NCBI GenBank assembly: GCA_946902875.1
Contig: OX336343.1
Coordinates: forward strand, 348,754 to 412,753
Direction of reading: 5' to 3'
DNA from: Nematopogon swammerdamellus
Taxonomy: Eukaryota > Arthropoda > Insecta > Lepidoptera > Adelidae
DNA: 64,000 nt
Of the stretch, positions 50,793 through 62,976 are shown one piece after another; position 1 is the first letter of the stretch; each line of letters begins with the position of its first letter. Under the pieces are notes generated by a model, which was given only the letters and a program-made list of their open reading frames with translations, searched no databases and had not been told where the DNA came from. A program made the position numbers and the translations under genes.

Positions 50793-53565
50793 GAAATTCC
50801 TTATCCCTTAGTCGGCTTTTACGACATGCGACGGGGAGAGATGCAGTGGGACTATTATTTTTAAGTACCGGCCCCATACGGTATTTAAGGGCAAGTGGAT
50901 CAGTGTTAGAGTTATCCCTTGTGTGTGGACCTGTGAACTTTGCTAACGTGCATATGTGTTGGTCACCTAGCCATCGACCTATATTCCGCTCAACTGAGCT
51001 CATATTCGCTGAAGTCCACTCAGCCTTCCCATAATTTCTTGATGCTAAAAATGTTGAAAGCCACGACGCGACCCGCCCGGTCGTCAAGTGAACAAACCTT
51101 TGAAGGATTACATCGACCTGAACCCTCCCCCACCCCGCCCCCCCCCCCCCCTGCGCCGTCGTCGTCCAGATTAATTCCGCCCCCTCCCCTCGCTTGGCTG
51201 CTCTAACTGGTACCGCCGCCGCCGCCGCACCGATCGTTGCCACGTTGCGGTTTTTCCCCAAATTTTGGGGACATATTTTACAAATTTTGCTTACGAATTA
51301 CTGAAGAGTCGAAGTAGTAGTCCACCGACTAGCCGCTAGTCCTGTGTCCGTTTTGGAACCCCCACTCCATAGATTATTTCGAAAAGACTATTTTTGGAAT
51401 GAAATTTTTTATTATTTACTTTTTTCATTCTTTTTCATTTCTTTTGTATTTAGAATAGAACAGAATAGAATAGAATATGCTTTATTGCTCTAAGAAACAT
51501 TCAAAAGTAACAAGTACAGAACAGAACATTTATCAGAACGGACTTATCCCTTGCAGACATTTCTTACAGTCAATCTTTGGATGTTTGCGATTCGATTAAA
51601 GTGGAATGTAAGTAGGTATAGTATTAAAAGAGTTGAAAGTAATATGATAATTGAACGTTAATTCTCTTGTAGTTTAATTTTGAGGGAAATATTGATAAAA
51701 ACGTATCAAAATAAAGAAATTGTTTTTCTAGTTTGGGGAAATTATCAAGGGAAGATCCCCTGGCAACTCTACCGCAAGCAGTCAGCCGCCGCGCCGCCGG
51801 CCGGCCTCACCTCATTTACAAACACCGCTCCGCTGCGTAATGTTACAGGAGAGCGGGCGGGGATCCCCCGCCACCCCCGCGCCTCCGCCGCACTTCGCCG
51901 AGCCGAGCGAGGCGACCTCAATGCGAGCTGAACTTCAGGGTCTCAGGACTCTTCGTTTTTGTAATACAAGCGAACTTTTTTGTACATGCTCGTGTATACC
52001 TACCGACGCGACGTGAATGTGAAGTACCAATATTACATCGGGTATTATAATACGCTTCAGATGAGACGACAATGTAATCTGGCCTAGGTCTAGCCGGAAC
52101 ACAGGCAGAGGTCTAGTCCGGCAGCTAACAGCCGCGCTCAAGTCATCATCACATGTCATCTCTATATACAATAATACCCACATATAATACATAGTGTACA
52201 TAGACATACATGATTATGAACATGACAAACCATACCAAGTACGATACGAAGTAACTATAAAGTAAGTAACTATTAAGTAAATAACCATACGAAGTAACTA
52301 TTAAGTAATCTGTGACCATACTGAATATACAATACCACAGACAACACATAGGAATATGCACGCAGCTGTTACATAACATGATTTATTGTAATAGTACTAC
52401 TGTAGTCGAGCGATACATACCTAATTATATGTATTTAACATTGCAAATAAATATATATCTCTATGGTGGTTGCCTACATTTCTGCCTAGCAGTAAGCTCT
52501 ATCCGACGACGATGTGACTCCGCGCCGCCGCCGCCCCCGCCGCCGCTGTGCTGCACTGTACGTATACACTGCCTACCGACCGCAGCAACTTGTCTAGAGT
52601 TCAATTCACACCGCCCGGCCCCCGTCCCGTCCTGCCCCGGTCCCGTGTTCAGATACGCCGCCACTCCACCGCCCTGGGCACAGAATAGAAAAGAGTACTC
52701 CGTACAGAAGCTGCTCTGTACAAACACTTACAAAGAAATAGCTACTCTGCGACGACGCGATAAAGTACAAATTGACTCGCACAGAGCTGCATGCCTAACC
52801 ACGATAACCGCCTACATTTCGCTTCTCTTTCTGTCGTGTAACTCTATCTCGAAAGCGCGTCGTTCAGCGCGTTAAGGGCTGTGTCTTTGTGCTGTCTTAT
52901 TGTGAGGAATAAAATGAAGATGATACCTACCAACTTTTATCGTTCTAGCTACCAACGATATGATATTTAGCTACGGCAAATTCATGCGAACAAATTCATG
53001 CATGCGTTAGCGTCACAATTAGTTTCTCACATCGAAGCGTGCATTGCGTGCAACTTTCCAGTGATAGTTTTGTTTGATCAATAAATTTAATGATCAATGA
53101 TCATCTACAATGTACCTATTATCCTTATACGAATTAGGCCATACACACCACGCTGTTCGGCGTTATCTAACTAATGTTATTGGCAATATAATAATATCAT
53201 TTTAAATCTATGACCTCCTACTAATATGAATAAATAAATTACTAGAAATAAATCAAAATGCTACTAAACAAAACACTTACCTTTCTTCGTCTCTCGGCAA
53301 TGAAAAAAAAGACAAGTTTTCATTTGTCTGTTGACTTTTGCACCCGTCCACTGCACAATATTTACGTGATTTCGACATTTTCTAAATTCGAAAGCGCCAC
53401 GCGCCCTGTCTGGCTGGATAGCGGCAGCCCACTGTTAATTGTAGATTAGCCGCTACGTCAAGCGGTAGGCATTTAACTCGCGACCTTGAGCGAGTGACGA
53501 AGGCCTGCCCTGGGGTTGCTTGCCACCTTTACTTTGGTTCGATCCCGGACTAAAAGGTAACACAA

Positions 53566-53665
53566 CACAGTTGCTAAGGTAACACAACACCGTTGTTAAT
53601 GGTAACACAACACCGTTGTTAATGGTAACACAACACAGTTTTAAGGTTAACACGGCACAGTTGAA
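53566..53665 (+). repeat. 23-bp tandem repeat, about 4.5 copies
   Basis: GGTAACACAACACCGTTGTT plus AAT per unit, with small variations. Confidence 0.85.
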
Positions 53666-53725
53666 TCCTCTATTTGAAGAAGGCACTTAGTCGAAAAAAA
53701 TAGGTTTTCAGGAGACTAACATATT

Positions 53726-53774
53726 ACATAATTTCAGGTCTTTAACAACTGTTGTTAAAGACCTGAAATTATGT
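53726..53774. repeat. Perfect 49-bp palindrome
   Basis: Arms of 24 bp (ACATAATTTCAGGTCTTTAA plus CAAC) around a single central base pair region CTG. Could act as a hairpin in single-stranded DNA or RNA. No adjacent gene. Confidence 0.9.
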
Positions 53775-54276
53775 TATATTTTAGTAGATAAAATAAAACT
53801 TCGTCAGGGTGCGTCAACACTTGTTACGTAGGTGATTCCTAAATAGTCCGGGATATTTTCGGACGGGCGGCGCGGTAATTCTATGCCCCGTCCGGCGTCC
53901 CTGCCGCTTCACCATCCACCACCGCCTGAGCGCGGTCAGACAAGCTCTGGGCGTCATTATAAAGTTATGAAGAGACTTGGAGCAACTTCAACACTGTTCC
54001 GTGTTCCGTGTTGGCGACCGCGGCGCGCGCCCCGGCGCCTTGTTTCCTGTTTACTCCCCTCTCTCCTCCTTACCGTAGATAGAGTATAGACCGCCTGAGC
54101 AAAATTATTACGGAATAGCGACTTCGTTTTGGTTGGCGTTCACAATCTTGAAATCGTAAACTTTACCGAGTATCTAGTTTACAAATCTATGACGACTGCT
54201 AGATGCTAGATGGCTCCTAGTGTGATTCTATGGCGGTTCTATAATATAAATGAAGCTCGTGTATTTGTGCGCTGCG

Positions 54277-54760
54277 GACAACTACGAGACAACAGTTGAC
54301 CGTGCTTCTGTGACAGTGCCGGATTAGATATAGGTATAGCAGGAGTAGTAAGCGCTACGGGCGACGCGTCTCCGGGGGCCCCGCGCGCCGCGTTTGGATC
54401 AACTACGAGACAACAGTTGACCGTGCTTCTGTGACAGTGCCGGATTAGATATAGGTATAGCAGGAGTAGTAAGCGCTACGGGCGACGCGTCTCCGGGGGC
54501 CCCGCGCGCCGCGCTTGGATCAACTACGAGACAACAGTTGACCGTGCTTCTGTGACAGTGCCGGATTAGATATAGGTATAGCAGGAGTAGTAAGCGCTAC
54601 GGGCGACGCGTCTCCGGGGGCCCCGCGCCGCGCTTGGATCAACTACGAGACAACAGTTGACCGTGCTTCTGTGACAGTGCCGGATTAGATATAGGTATAG
54701 CAGGAGTAGTAAGCGCTACGGGCGACGCGTCTCCGGGGGCCCCGCGCGCCGCGCTTGGAC
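54277..54760 (+). repeat. 121-bp tandem repeat, four nearly identical copies
   Basis: Units start at 54281, 54402, 54523 and 54642 (ACTACGAGACAACAGTTGAC). Each also holds GGATTAGATATAGGTATAGC and GACGCGTCTCCGGGGGCCCC. Only a CG deletion in the third unit and a C/T at about 54393 separate them, so the expansion is recent. Confidence 0.95.
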
Positions 54761-55817
54761 ACAATAAAAATCCGACTTGATCCTGTATCTAATCAATCAA
54801 TCAAGACATCATTTTGTTACACCTCGCGCTGACTTAATCCGGTATTGTTCTGCACCGGTACGTAACGTTTATATGCACGAACTGCAATTGCTACTTTTAT
54901 GGTTCCGTATCTTAAAATAGGAAAAAATTTTACCCTTATAGGATCACTCTTATGTCTGTCTGTCTATCCTTCTATCACAACTTATTTGCTCCGAATCTAC
55001 TGGATGAAAAAAGTTGAAATTTGGTCCTTATGGTAAATGTACGAATTTAGATTTTGGGGGACATAGAAATTTAAAATATTTTTTAATTGCAACATGTGAC
55101 ATATCAAAGGGCTCTTTTTAAGGAATATTAATATATTTGGTTATAATTTTAAAAATGAACAATTGTATAAAATTTCTAATTTTAAATTTCTAGCTCAAAA
55201 AATGAGCGAAATACGAAAAAAGCACACCATTTCGCACACAATGTCCAAATTCCTATGTAATGTGACGTATATAATGTAAAAGTGAATTCTACGACTTTCT
55301 CGTACAGCATACAACTACAATATCCAATACATGCAGTGGGCGCGCGGCCGCTCAGAGATAGCGAGAGCGCACAGACATGTCGACATCTTCTACAACCTCT
55401 ACAATAAGCGGCAGCACTCCGCATAATGGGGCCGCCCGCACTGCAGATGCTTCGCACATCTAGCCATGTCTCCGATCTGTGATCTTGACAGACGATTCAC
55501 TTCGCCAAACTCGGATGTCGCCGCAGCCACAGTCCCGCCGCTCCCGACACTTGTTACGTCCGCTGTCTGCCGGCGCGTCGCGTCGCCACACCATCCTCCG
55601 GCTCGCATTCCTGTTAGCTACAGATGCGACAGCAGCCAGACACGGACGACGGCACAGTATGGCATCGGCAACTTCGCTCCGCCGCCGCTCCCGCGCCGCC
55701 GGCAGCTCGATGATAATTTTACAGACTGCCTGAATAGAACTCTCGCTTTTATCCACTTTATGTAAGTACTAGCTGCGTGCGAAGGGCGCCGCCGTAGTAA
55801 TCTCGCTTTATAAAAGA
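54761..55817. other. Unassigned region (54.8-55.8 kb)
   Basis: A TATGGTTCCGTATCTTAAAA-type repeat at 54899-55160 and a segment (55195-55320) repeated at 58230-58340. 55440-55765 is GC-rich and open in two plus frames and one minus frame, with ATGTAAGTAC at its end resembling a splice donor; no domain, so no exon is called. Confidence 0.4.
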
Positions 55818-55869
55818 CTAGCTGTTGCCCGCGGCTTCGCTCGCGTGAAATTCGTATTCCAAAGAAGAA

Positions 55870-56150
55870 TGTAAGTAACTAAGGGCGAGGCCGAAGGCCG
55901 AGCTGCGTTAAGGTAATCGATAAACCTTCTCAAAGAAAGTAACTAACTAAGGGCGAGGCCGAAGGCCGAGCTGCTTTCAGGTAAACGATAAACCTTTCTC
56001 AAATAAAGGAAGTAAGTAAGGGCGAGGCCGAAGGCCGAGCTGCGTTCAGGAAGACGATAAACCTTCTGGAAGAAGGGAAGGAACTAAGTGCGAGGCCGAA
56101 GGCCGAGCTGCGTTCAGGTAAACCAAAAACCCTCTTCCGCCTTCGGGCCT
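55870..56150 (+). repeat. Helitron minisatellite arm
   Basis: Four or five units with GGGCGAGGCCGAAGGCCGAG, the same family as 540-1190. Confidence 0.9.
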
Positions 56151-56284
56151 CGCCCTTAAAGACTTCATTTCTTCGATAGAATATAATATCGTTTACTCAA
56201 TCTATTTATTTCATAAAAATAAAAAAGTAACTAAAGAATTAAAACCTACCTAACAAACATTAAAATAACTATCAAAACGGGCAT

Positions 56285-56420
56285 TTTCAAATGTTCTTAG
56301 AGCACTTGCGGCATTACCCCGCTGGATGGCAAGGCTTACCCTTTGAATGAAGTACATAAGCCCTTGATGGCGGGACACCAGTTGCGTCAACCAGCAGAGG
56401 CCCAAGCCTCTTTTGGCTTC
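56285..56420 (-). pseudogene. Non-LTR retroelement C-terminus fragment
   Basis: Minus strand codons IQRVSLAIQRGNAASALRTF, the same ending as 41387-41640. Located in the centre of Helitron copy 2, between its arms; either captured by the Helitron or inserted later. Confidence 0.55.
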
Positions 56421-56749
56421 ACTGCTCACGGACCGAGGGTTTCAACCGCAAACGCAACAAATTCGAAATCTTGAATTATATTTCTATATTTGTTGCGTTT
56501 GAGGCTCTCCGCCCCAGCCTCGGCCGCGCCAGCCGCTCTTGAAGATGTCCTAACATGACTTGGAGCCAATGTGAAAATAGTCCATGGCACTAACGTGATA
56601 GCATCGGGCCTCTTGCCATCCAGCTGGGAATAACCGCAAGGTTCTAGGATGCACGGTATATTTGCCGTCAGAAGCGTGGACTTTATAATAAAATTTAAAT
56701 TAAATTAACTCAATCTTAATATTAATTAACTTTATTCGAGATGGTTTAG

Positions 56750-57400
56750 GTTCTTCCTGAACGCAGCTCGGCCTTCGGCCTCGCCCTTAGTTACTTGCTT
56801 TCTTCGAGATGGTTTATCATTTGTCAGAACGTAGCTCGGCCTTCGGCCTCGCCTTAGTTACTTACTTTCTTCAAAAATTTTTACCTTTTTCCTGAACGCA
56901 GCTCGGCCTACGGCCTCGCCCTTAGTTACTTGCTTTCTTCGAGATGGTTTATGGTCTTCCCGAATAGAGCACGGCCTTCGTCCTCGCCCTTAGTTACTTA
57001 CTTTCTTCAAGATGGTTTAGCTTCTTCCTGAACGCAGCTCGGCCTTCGGCCTCGCCCTTAGTTACTTGCTTTCTTCGAGATGGTTTATGGTCTTCCCGAA
57101 TAGAGCACGGCCTTCGGCCTCGCCTTAGTTACTTACTTTCTTCAAGATGGTAAGCTTCTTCCTGAACGCAGCTCGGCCTTCGGCCTCGCCCTTAGTTACT
57201 TGCTTTCTTCGAGATGGTTTTTCAATTATCCGAACGTAGCTCGGCCTTCGGACTCGCATTAGTTACTTACTTTCTTCAATATGGTTTAGCTTTTTCCTGA
57301 ACGCAGCTCGGCCTGCGGCCTCGCCCATAGTTACTTTCATCGAGAAAGAATATCGTTTACGTGAGCGCAGATCCGCCTTCGGGCCCGCCTTTAGTTACTT
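56750..57400 (-). repeat. Helitron minisatellite arm, reverse
   Basis: About nine units with CTCGGCCTTCGGCCTCGCCC, facing the arm at 55870-56150. Pairs of neighbouring units repeat (period near 124 bp between 56930 and 57190). Confidence 0.9.
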
Positions 57401-58199
57401 ACTTTCTTTTTTTGAAATACGAATTTCACGCGAGCGAAGCCGTTATTGCACCAATGACAGCGACATAACTTCGACTTTCAATTATTTTTTTTATTTATCA
57501 AACAATTTGTCACTGGCCAGCTCACGTCGAGATGACAGTTCTCCGTTGTCAACATGACATTTAAAATTGTTTTTTACCATTACTTTGGATTACGTGATTT
57601 TTAATATATTTTTTAATTATTATTTAATCCGGGATATACAATTTCACTATAAAAAGTTTCGTCAAATTCCGTTCAGTGGTTTTTGCGAGATGCGCGTACA
57701 AATAGACATTTTTGCATTTACGATTTTATTATATGTATAGAAAGAATAAAGAATAGATATGCATAGACTATTGTGTTCAAGTTATAAAAAAGAAGAACTT
57801 GTCATTTTCGTTGTATCTACTTATTTTTAAATTTCGAATGAATATTTTATTCAAATTGTATTTGCTGCCAGTTCTCAAGATATAATTATGCACTTTGGAC
57901 TACGTGATTTTAAACGCGCAATAATGTTTTTATTATTGTTTAATTTTTTTTATTTTTGTTATTTTTTTTTACGTATTATGTTAACCCGACATATAAACTG
58001 CCACTATACAAAGTTTCGTCTAATTCCGTTCGGTGGTTTTTGCGTGATGCGCGTACAGACAAACAAACAAACAAACAAAAATTTTAAAAACTGTTCTAAA
58101 ATGTTCAGTATCTCAGTTTAAGCCACCCTGGTTAGTTTTTTTCCGAATATATTCAATGTACAGACTTTCTTACCTTTACGATTTTATTATATGTATAGA

Positions 58200-58492
58200 T
58201 GTATAGATAGAAAAATTACGAATGTCAAACTAGCTCGAAAATTTTGTGAGATACGGAAAACGCACACCATTTCGCACACAATTTCAAATTTGTGGGAATA
58301 TAATTTACGTGAGTTCTACAACTTTCACATACATCATCCATCCCAACTGCCGTAACTACTTAGTTGTCGAGATCAATCATGGCCATGAGTCAGTGGTAAT
58401 TAAGCTTTATGAATATTATAGATAGACATTTTGAATCCAATGAGTGGCTTTTGCGTGATGCGCGCACAAACGAACAAACAAGCACAAGAACA
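58200..58492 (-). mobile_element. Helitron 5' region, interrupted by LINE C
   Basis: Contains the TTGCGTGATGCGCGCACAAA motif of Helitron 5' regions and breaks at 58492. It continues after the LINE at 62166 (AACAGACAAAAATTTC) to the 5' terminus at 62305 (GATTTTATTATATGTATAGA). No clear target duplication was found for the LINE. Confidence 0.6.
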
Positions 58493-59117
58493 AGGGGGGT
58501 AGCGTTGTTCACGTCCGTGACACCTAAAGGTCCTTAAGTCACACGTGCCTCCTGGGTGGTGCCAAATGAACAATAAAATACTTCTGGTAGACAGGTCTTC
58601 CACCGTGTCGTCCGGGTGGGTACCACAAGGTGCTGGTGTAAACACTCCTGATGCAGCTTGCTGCACTTGGAGGTCAGCCGACACCTAGCCGGTCAGGTGG
58701 ACTTGCGTAGAGGATTGACGGGTCGGATTCGTGGATGCTGTCCTCACTTACTTTTCTGAGCACACAGCTACTGTCCGGGAGTCGCGGAGGTCAGGGAGAC
58801 CCAGAGAAACAGGGTACCGCAGCCTGCCCGCCGAGACTAGCTTAGCCCTAGTCGCGTCAGTAGGGGGCCCGAACCTCGCGACTAACCATCACGAGGAGGC
58901 TGCCCCGGGCCAACCGGCGAATAGTCTGCTGATGGTCTCAGCGGTCCGTGTGGTACACGGGGGGGTTACCGCTGATAACCTGAGGCAGGGGTCTGGGGGC
59001 CCTTCCGTGCTCCGCGACTGTCGTACAGTCAAGCTCACGTGATTGTGCGACGGCATAACTGCACATCCGATCTGTTCTTTCCTCTACGCCACTTAATTAC
59101 AACCCTCATAAAACATC
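58493..59117 (+). other. LINE family C 5' untranslated region
   Basis: About 625 bp GC-rich leader. A 103-aa frame (58731-59042) has no recognised domain and no equivalent frame in family A; I do not call it ORF1. Confidence 0.6.
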
Positions 59118-62061
59118 ATGGCACGAAAAACAAAAATAATACGTTCCACTGCGGGTTGTAACAATCCCCCAAAATTTTTCCGCGTTGACCTCGCACAACA
59201 TTCGAGGTCTCCGCACAAACATGGTTGCCGTCTCCCATCACCTGGAGTCGGCAAAACCCCACTTACTGTTCTTGACGGAGACTCAAATCTGCCAGCCTGC
59301 GGACTCCGCCGACCTCAACATTCCTGGGTACACTCTATTCCAACGTTTTATACCCAAGAGCGGTGTCTGCTTGTATGGTCGATCTGACGTCTCCGTCAAG
59401 AGACTTTGCCATGTTGAAGACTCCCGCTTCCCCGTGATCTGGGTCCGTGTGAATCTACCTCATGTGGTTAGAATTTATGCGGGCCTATATCGCTCACCTA
59501 ACCTGGGTGTCAACGAATCGACCTCATTCTTTGAGCACCTTAGCAGTGTGACGGACAAGTTGCTTGGTGAGCTTCCAACGGCCGAAATTGTGATGGTGGG
59601 CGACTTCAATGTCAAACACAAGGAATGGCTTGGGTCCCCCGTCACCGATCACTCCGGCCGGGATGCTTACAACTTGGCCATAGCTCACGGATTGACACAG
59701 TTGGTTTCAGGTTGTACGCGTATACCTGACAATCCTGCGCATAAGCCCAGCTTGTTGGACCTTGTGCTGACTTCTGAACCTGCAGGATACAGAGTTAGTG
59801 TTAGGGCTCCTCTTGGGAGCTCTGATCACTGTCTCGTGTCCTGTAATGTGCCGACTGTGTACTACGCGCAATCACGCGAGCCTAGTACACGCACAGTCTG
59901 GCACTACAAGTCGGCGCAATGGGAGGAATTCCGATCTTTCCTTGGAACTTTCCCTTGGAGGGAGGTTTGCTTTGCCTCAGCGGACCCATCAAAGTGCGCC
60001 GTGTCTATTGCCGAGCTGATACAACAGGGTATGGAATATTTTGTTCCGTCTTCTGTTGTGCCGGTGGGCGGTAGACACAAGCCCTGGTTCAACCGCCAAT
60101 GCCGCCTTGCGGTAGAGGCCAAGAATCAGGCCTTCAGGCAATGGCTGTGCGCCCGTACTGCTGAGGCAAGACGCACACTTAATGCCTCCTCCAGGTCTTG
60201 CAAGCGAACGCTCAATGTGGCCAAGTACAAGCACGACCATAAAATTGGCGAGAGGTTAGTCCGCTGTCCAACCGGCAGCCGAGCATTCTGGTCTCTCGCC
60301 AAATCTATTGGTCGAAACTTTTGTCGCTCTGCTACACCACCGCTGGAACGTCCGGATGGATCACTCGCTATCCTCGCGAAGGAGAAGGCGAACATTTTTG
60401 CTCGCCTTTTCGCGTCCAACTCAAATCTGGATGACCAGGGTGCAACCCCTCCCTCGATACCACACTGTGGGATTTCGATGTTGGAGCCAAGGATGCACCC
60501 TAGACAGGTCTACAAGTGCTTGAAGACGTTGGACACTTCGAAGAGTAGTGGTCCTGATGGCATTCCAGCCATAGTGCTCAAGATTTGTGCCCCTGAGTTG
60601 ACACCAATCATCTCCCGCCTTTTCCGTCTCTCCTTCGCCCGTGGGATTGTACCCTCCTGCTGGAAAAGAGCCTCGGTCCAGCCGGTTCCAAAGAAGGGAG
60701 ACTCCGCGAACCCCTCCAACTATCGGCCCATTGCGATAACTTCACTATTATGTAAAGTTATGGAGCGCCTTATTAACACCCAGCTCCTAACGTACTTAGA
60801 AGCAAATAAACTCCTGGATGACAAGCAGTACGGATTCCGGAAAGCGCGGTCAACGGGAGATCTTCTAACGTACGTTACGCATATATGGGCCGAAAGATTG
60901 AACAATTTTGGGGAGTCGCTGGCAGTCGCCCTGGATATTTCCAAGGCTTTCGACCGCGTTTGGCACCGAGGCCTTCTAGGCAAGCTTCCGTCCTTCGGCA
61001 TTCCACCCAAACTCTGCACCTGGATCGCCAGCTTTTTGGCGGGTCGTTCCATTTTCGTTACCATCGATGGCTAGAAATCGGACGACTTTCCAATTAACGC
61101 TGGTGTTCCGCAGGCCTCTGTTCTGTCGCCTACGCTTTTCTTAATCTTTATAAACGATCTACTGTCCTTGGGCATGATACACAGCTATGTAGACGACAGC
61201 ACGGAGCACGAGGGCTATGTTAAGGACTGGAAGAGTAGAGATTCGCGGCACAGGGAGGCTCAACGTTCAGTTGTTGATAAGGTCGATAACGTTCTCGGAA
61301 AAGTAGCTATATGGGGCCAGGAGAACCTTGTCGCCTTCAACGTTAGCAAGACTCAGTCCTGCGCATTATCGGCTAAGGTCGATCCCTTTCCTTTCCAAGC
61401 AAGTTTCCAAGGCAGCGTCGTACCTGTCCCGGAACACCTGGACCTCCTGGGCACCACTATTTCCAAAGACGTGGGTTTCCGGCAACTAATCGAGTCTAAG
61501 GCCAAAACTGCATCCAGAAAATTGGGAATACTTTTCCGCAATCGGCGGTTCTTCTCACCGGCTCAACTATTTCTGTTGTACAAAACACAGATTAGGCCGG
61601 TAATGGAGTACTGCAGTCACATCTGGGAGGGTAGTCCCCATTATCTGCTAGCATCCTTGGACTCGATACAGCGCCGAGCCATCCGTCTTGTTGGTGACCC
61701 GAAACTTACAGATGGTCTGGAGTCCCTGAGTCACAGACGATTTGTGGGTTCGCTTAGTCTGTTTTACAGATACTATCACGGACGCTGCTCTGCGGAACTA
61801 GCATCCCTTATTCCCTGCCACCCGTCCTATCTCCGCATGACTCGTCGCAGAGAGACTCAGCACCCTTTTTTTGTTGACATTGGGCTTCTGAGAACCCATC
61901 GGTTCTCTAAATCGTTTCTCTGTCGCACCGCTAGAGTGTGGAACTGTCTTCCGGCGAGTGTATTTCCTGAATCCTTTAACCTGGGTGTCTTCAAGCGTCG
62001 TATTAACGGGCTAGACAGCCTAGCAACAGTCCGCAAATCTGCTGGCATGGCACCTAACTGA
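59118..62061 (+). pseudogene. LINE family C ORF2: endonuclease and reverse transcriptase
   Basis: About 981 codons. Start MARKTKIIRSTAGC at 59118, aligned with the family A start. A one-base frameshift near 59185 leads into NIRGLRTNMVAVSHHLE, LLFLTETQIC, MVGDFNVKHKEWLG and LGSSDHCLVS (apurinic-type endonuclease that nicks the target). RT follows: VPKKGDSANPSNYRPIAITS, DKQYGFRKARSTGDLLTYV, LDISKAFDRVWHRGLL, an amber codon at 61072-61074, then AGVPQASVLSPTLFLIFIND and SYVDDSTEHEG, where YVDD replaces YADD. C-terminus: MEYCSHIWEGSPHYLLASLD and WNCLPASVFPESFNLGVF. Only two lesions. Jockey/CR1 group. Confidence 0.9.
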
Positions 62062-62165
62062 GCGTGGTTTCGCGAGGAGAGGTGATTTTGGCTCTGTCGA
62101 CTGCACCATTGGTCTCTCGGCACAGCCACCCATGCTGGTTCACATAAAAAAAAAAAAAAAAAAAA

Positions 62166-62305
62166 TTAACCGACAAACAGACAAAAATTTCAAAAAATAC
62201 AGTTTTACGTTGTATTACTTATTCCCTCCGTCTCCCTGTTATTGTTTTGCAAAAATAAGTTAATGTAGGGACTCGGTACGTCTACGATTTTATTATATGT
62301 ATAGA
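62166..62305 (-). mobile_element. Helitron 5' end, beyond LINE C
   Basis: Minus strand TCTATACATATAATAAAATC from 62305 after A. Continues leftwards at 58492 once LINE C is removed. Confidence 0.65.
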
Positions 62306-62976
62306 TAATCCTAACAAATAAAGCGACCGCGTAACGTTCGTCAATAATATAAGTATCCTTATAACTCTAGACCACTTTATCCGTTTATCTTAATCATAAC
62401 TCTAACGTCATCGGCGGCGGCGGCCTGAGCTGTGAGCAAAAAGTCACGCGAAACTAAACCGCGGGCGAAAGCTAGTAGATAAATAAAGAATAGAGATGCA
62501 AAATAAAGAATTGAGATAGAGAAGAGAGATAGAGAGAGAGAGAGAGATTCTTACATGGACAAATAAATACTTTAGCGTTCGATTGCAAATCCTGAGTAGT
62601 CAAGCATTCCGTAGTAGATGCTCTACGACGCTTAGTTTGTGTTAATGCCCGCGCGCGGGACCCAACTACTTCCCAACTCCGCAATCGAACTGCCACCCCA
62701 CCTACCACCACCCACCACCCACCAGCACCGCTCCAGCACCAGTACTACCAATCACAGATCAGACAATAATCATGGCTAGATGAGAGTATTGATATGATTG
62801 TTTGTTTCAGATATGTGCGTCATGACTTGTTATAAGTATTTTACATTACATACACTTTCGGTTGATATGTATTTTCGTATATATTATCATTAAATTATAT
62901 TTTTATTACCAATTTTTTGGCTTTTTATTTTAATATTCGTATATATTAAATGTAAACAAAGAGGGGTCTGTCTGAA
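62306..62976. other. Spacer with a Helitron-like 3' end
   Basis: 62442-62475 (CACGCGAAACTAAACCGCGG, GCGAAAGCTAG then T) resembles a Helitron 3' terminus with a weakened hairpin. (GA)n at 62518-62548. No gene. Confidence 0.45.

Larger units (their letters stand above)
50793..54276. other. Unassigned region with GC islands (50.8-54.3 kb)
   Basis: No gene supported. Contents: the TTAGTCGGCTTTTACGACAT repeat at 50808-50875; GC islands at 51120-51240, 51785-51925, 52515-52680 and 53870-54060; a LINE-type tail inverted at 51455-51490 (GAATAGAATAGAATATGCTT); a tRNA-like B-box at 53528; a 23-bp tandem repeat and a perfect palindrome listed separately. The open frame at 52312-52875 shows no domain. 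Confidence 0.4.
55818..58199 (-). mobile_element. Helitron with mirrored minisatellite arms (copy 2)
   Basis: Minus strand begins TCTATACATATAATAAAATC at 58199 after A, and ends GGGCAACAGCTAG at 55818 before T: a complete Helitron of 2.38 kb. Copy 1 at the window start shares the 5' region, the internal inverted 3' end and the two facing arrays. Differences here: a second 5' terminus at 57741 and a foreign piece at 56180-56720 between the arms, including retroelement codons. Confidence 0.85.
58493..62165 (+). mobile_element. LINE family C, near full length (3.67 kb)
   Basis: GGGGTAGCGTTGTTCACGTC start, a GC-rich leader homologous to that of family A, one long ORF and an A-tract of about 20 (62144-62165). 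Best-preserved LINE in the window and closest to a source copy for families A to C. Confidence 0.9.

Noticed and set aside
52312..52875. 187-aa open frame
   Set aside because: No recognisable motif; composition shifts from AT-rich to CCG-rich in mid-frame, unlike a single exon.
53453..53547. tRNA-like segment with GGTTCGATCCC box
   Set aside because: A B-box and weak A-box are present but spacing is too long and no acceptor stem or cloverleaf can be drawn.
55466..55765. Possible coding exon of 99 aa ending at a GTAAGT donor
   Set aside because: Three overlapping frames on both strands are open in a GC-rich stretch, and no domain or acceptor could be supported.
58731..59042. LINE C ORF1
   Set aside because: No gag-like zinc knuckle or coiled coil and no matching frame in the leader of family A.
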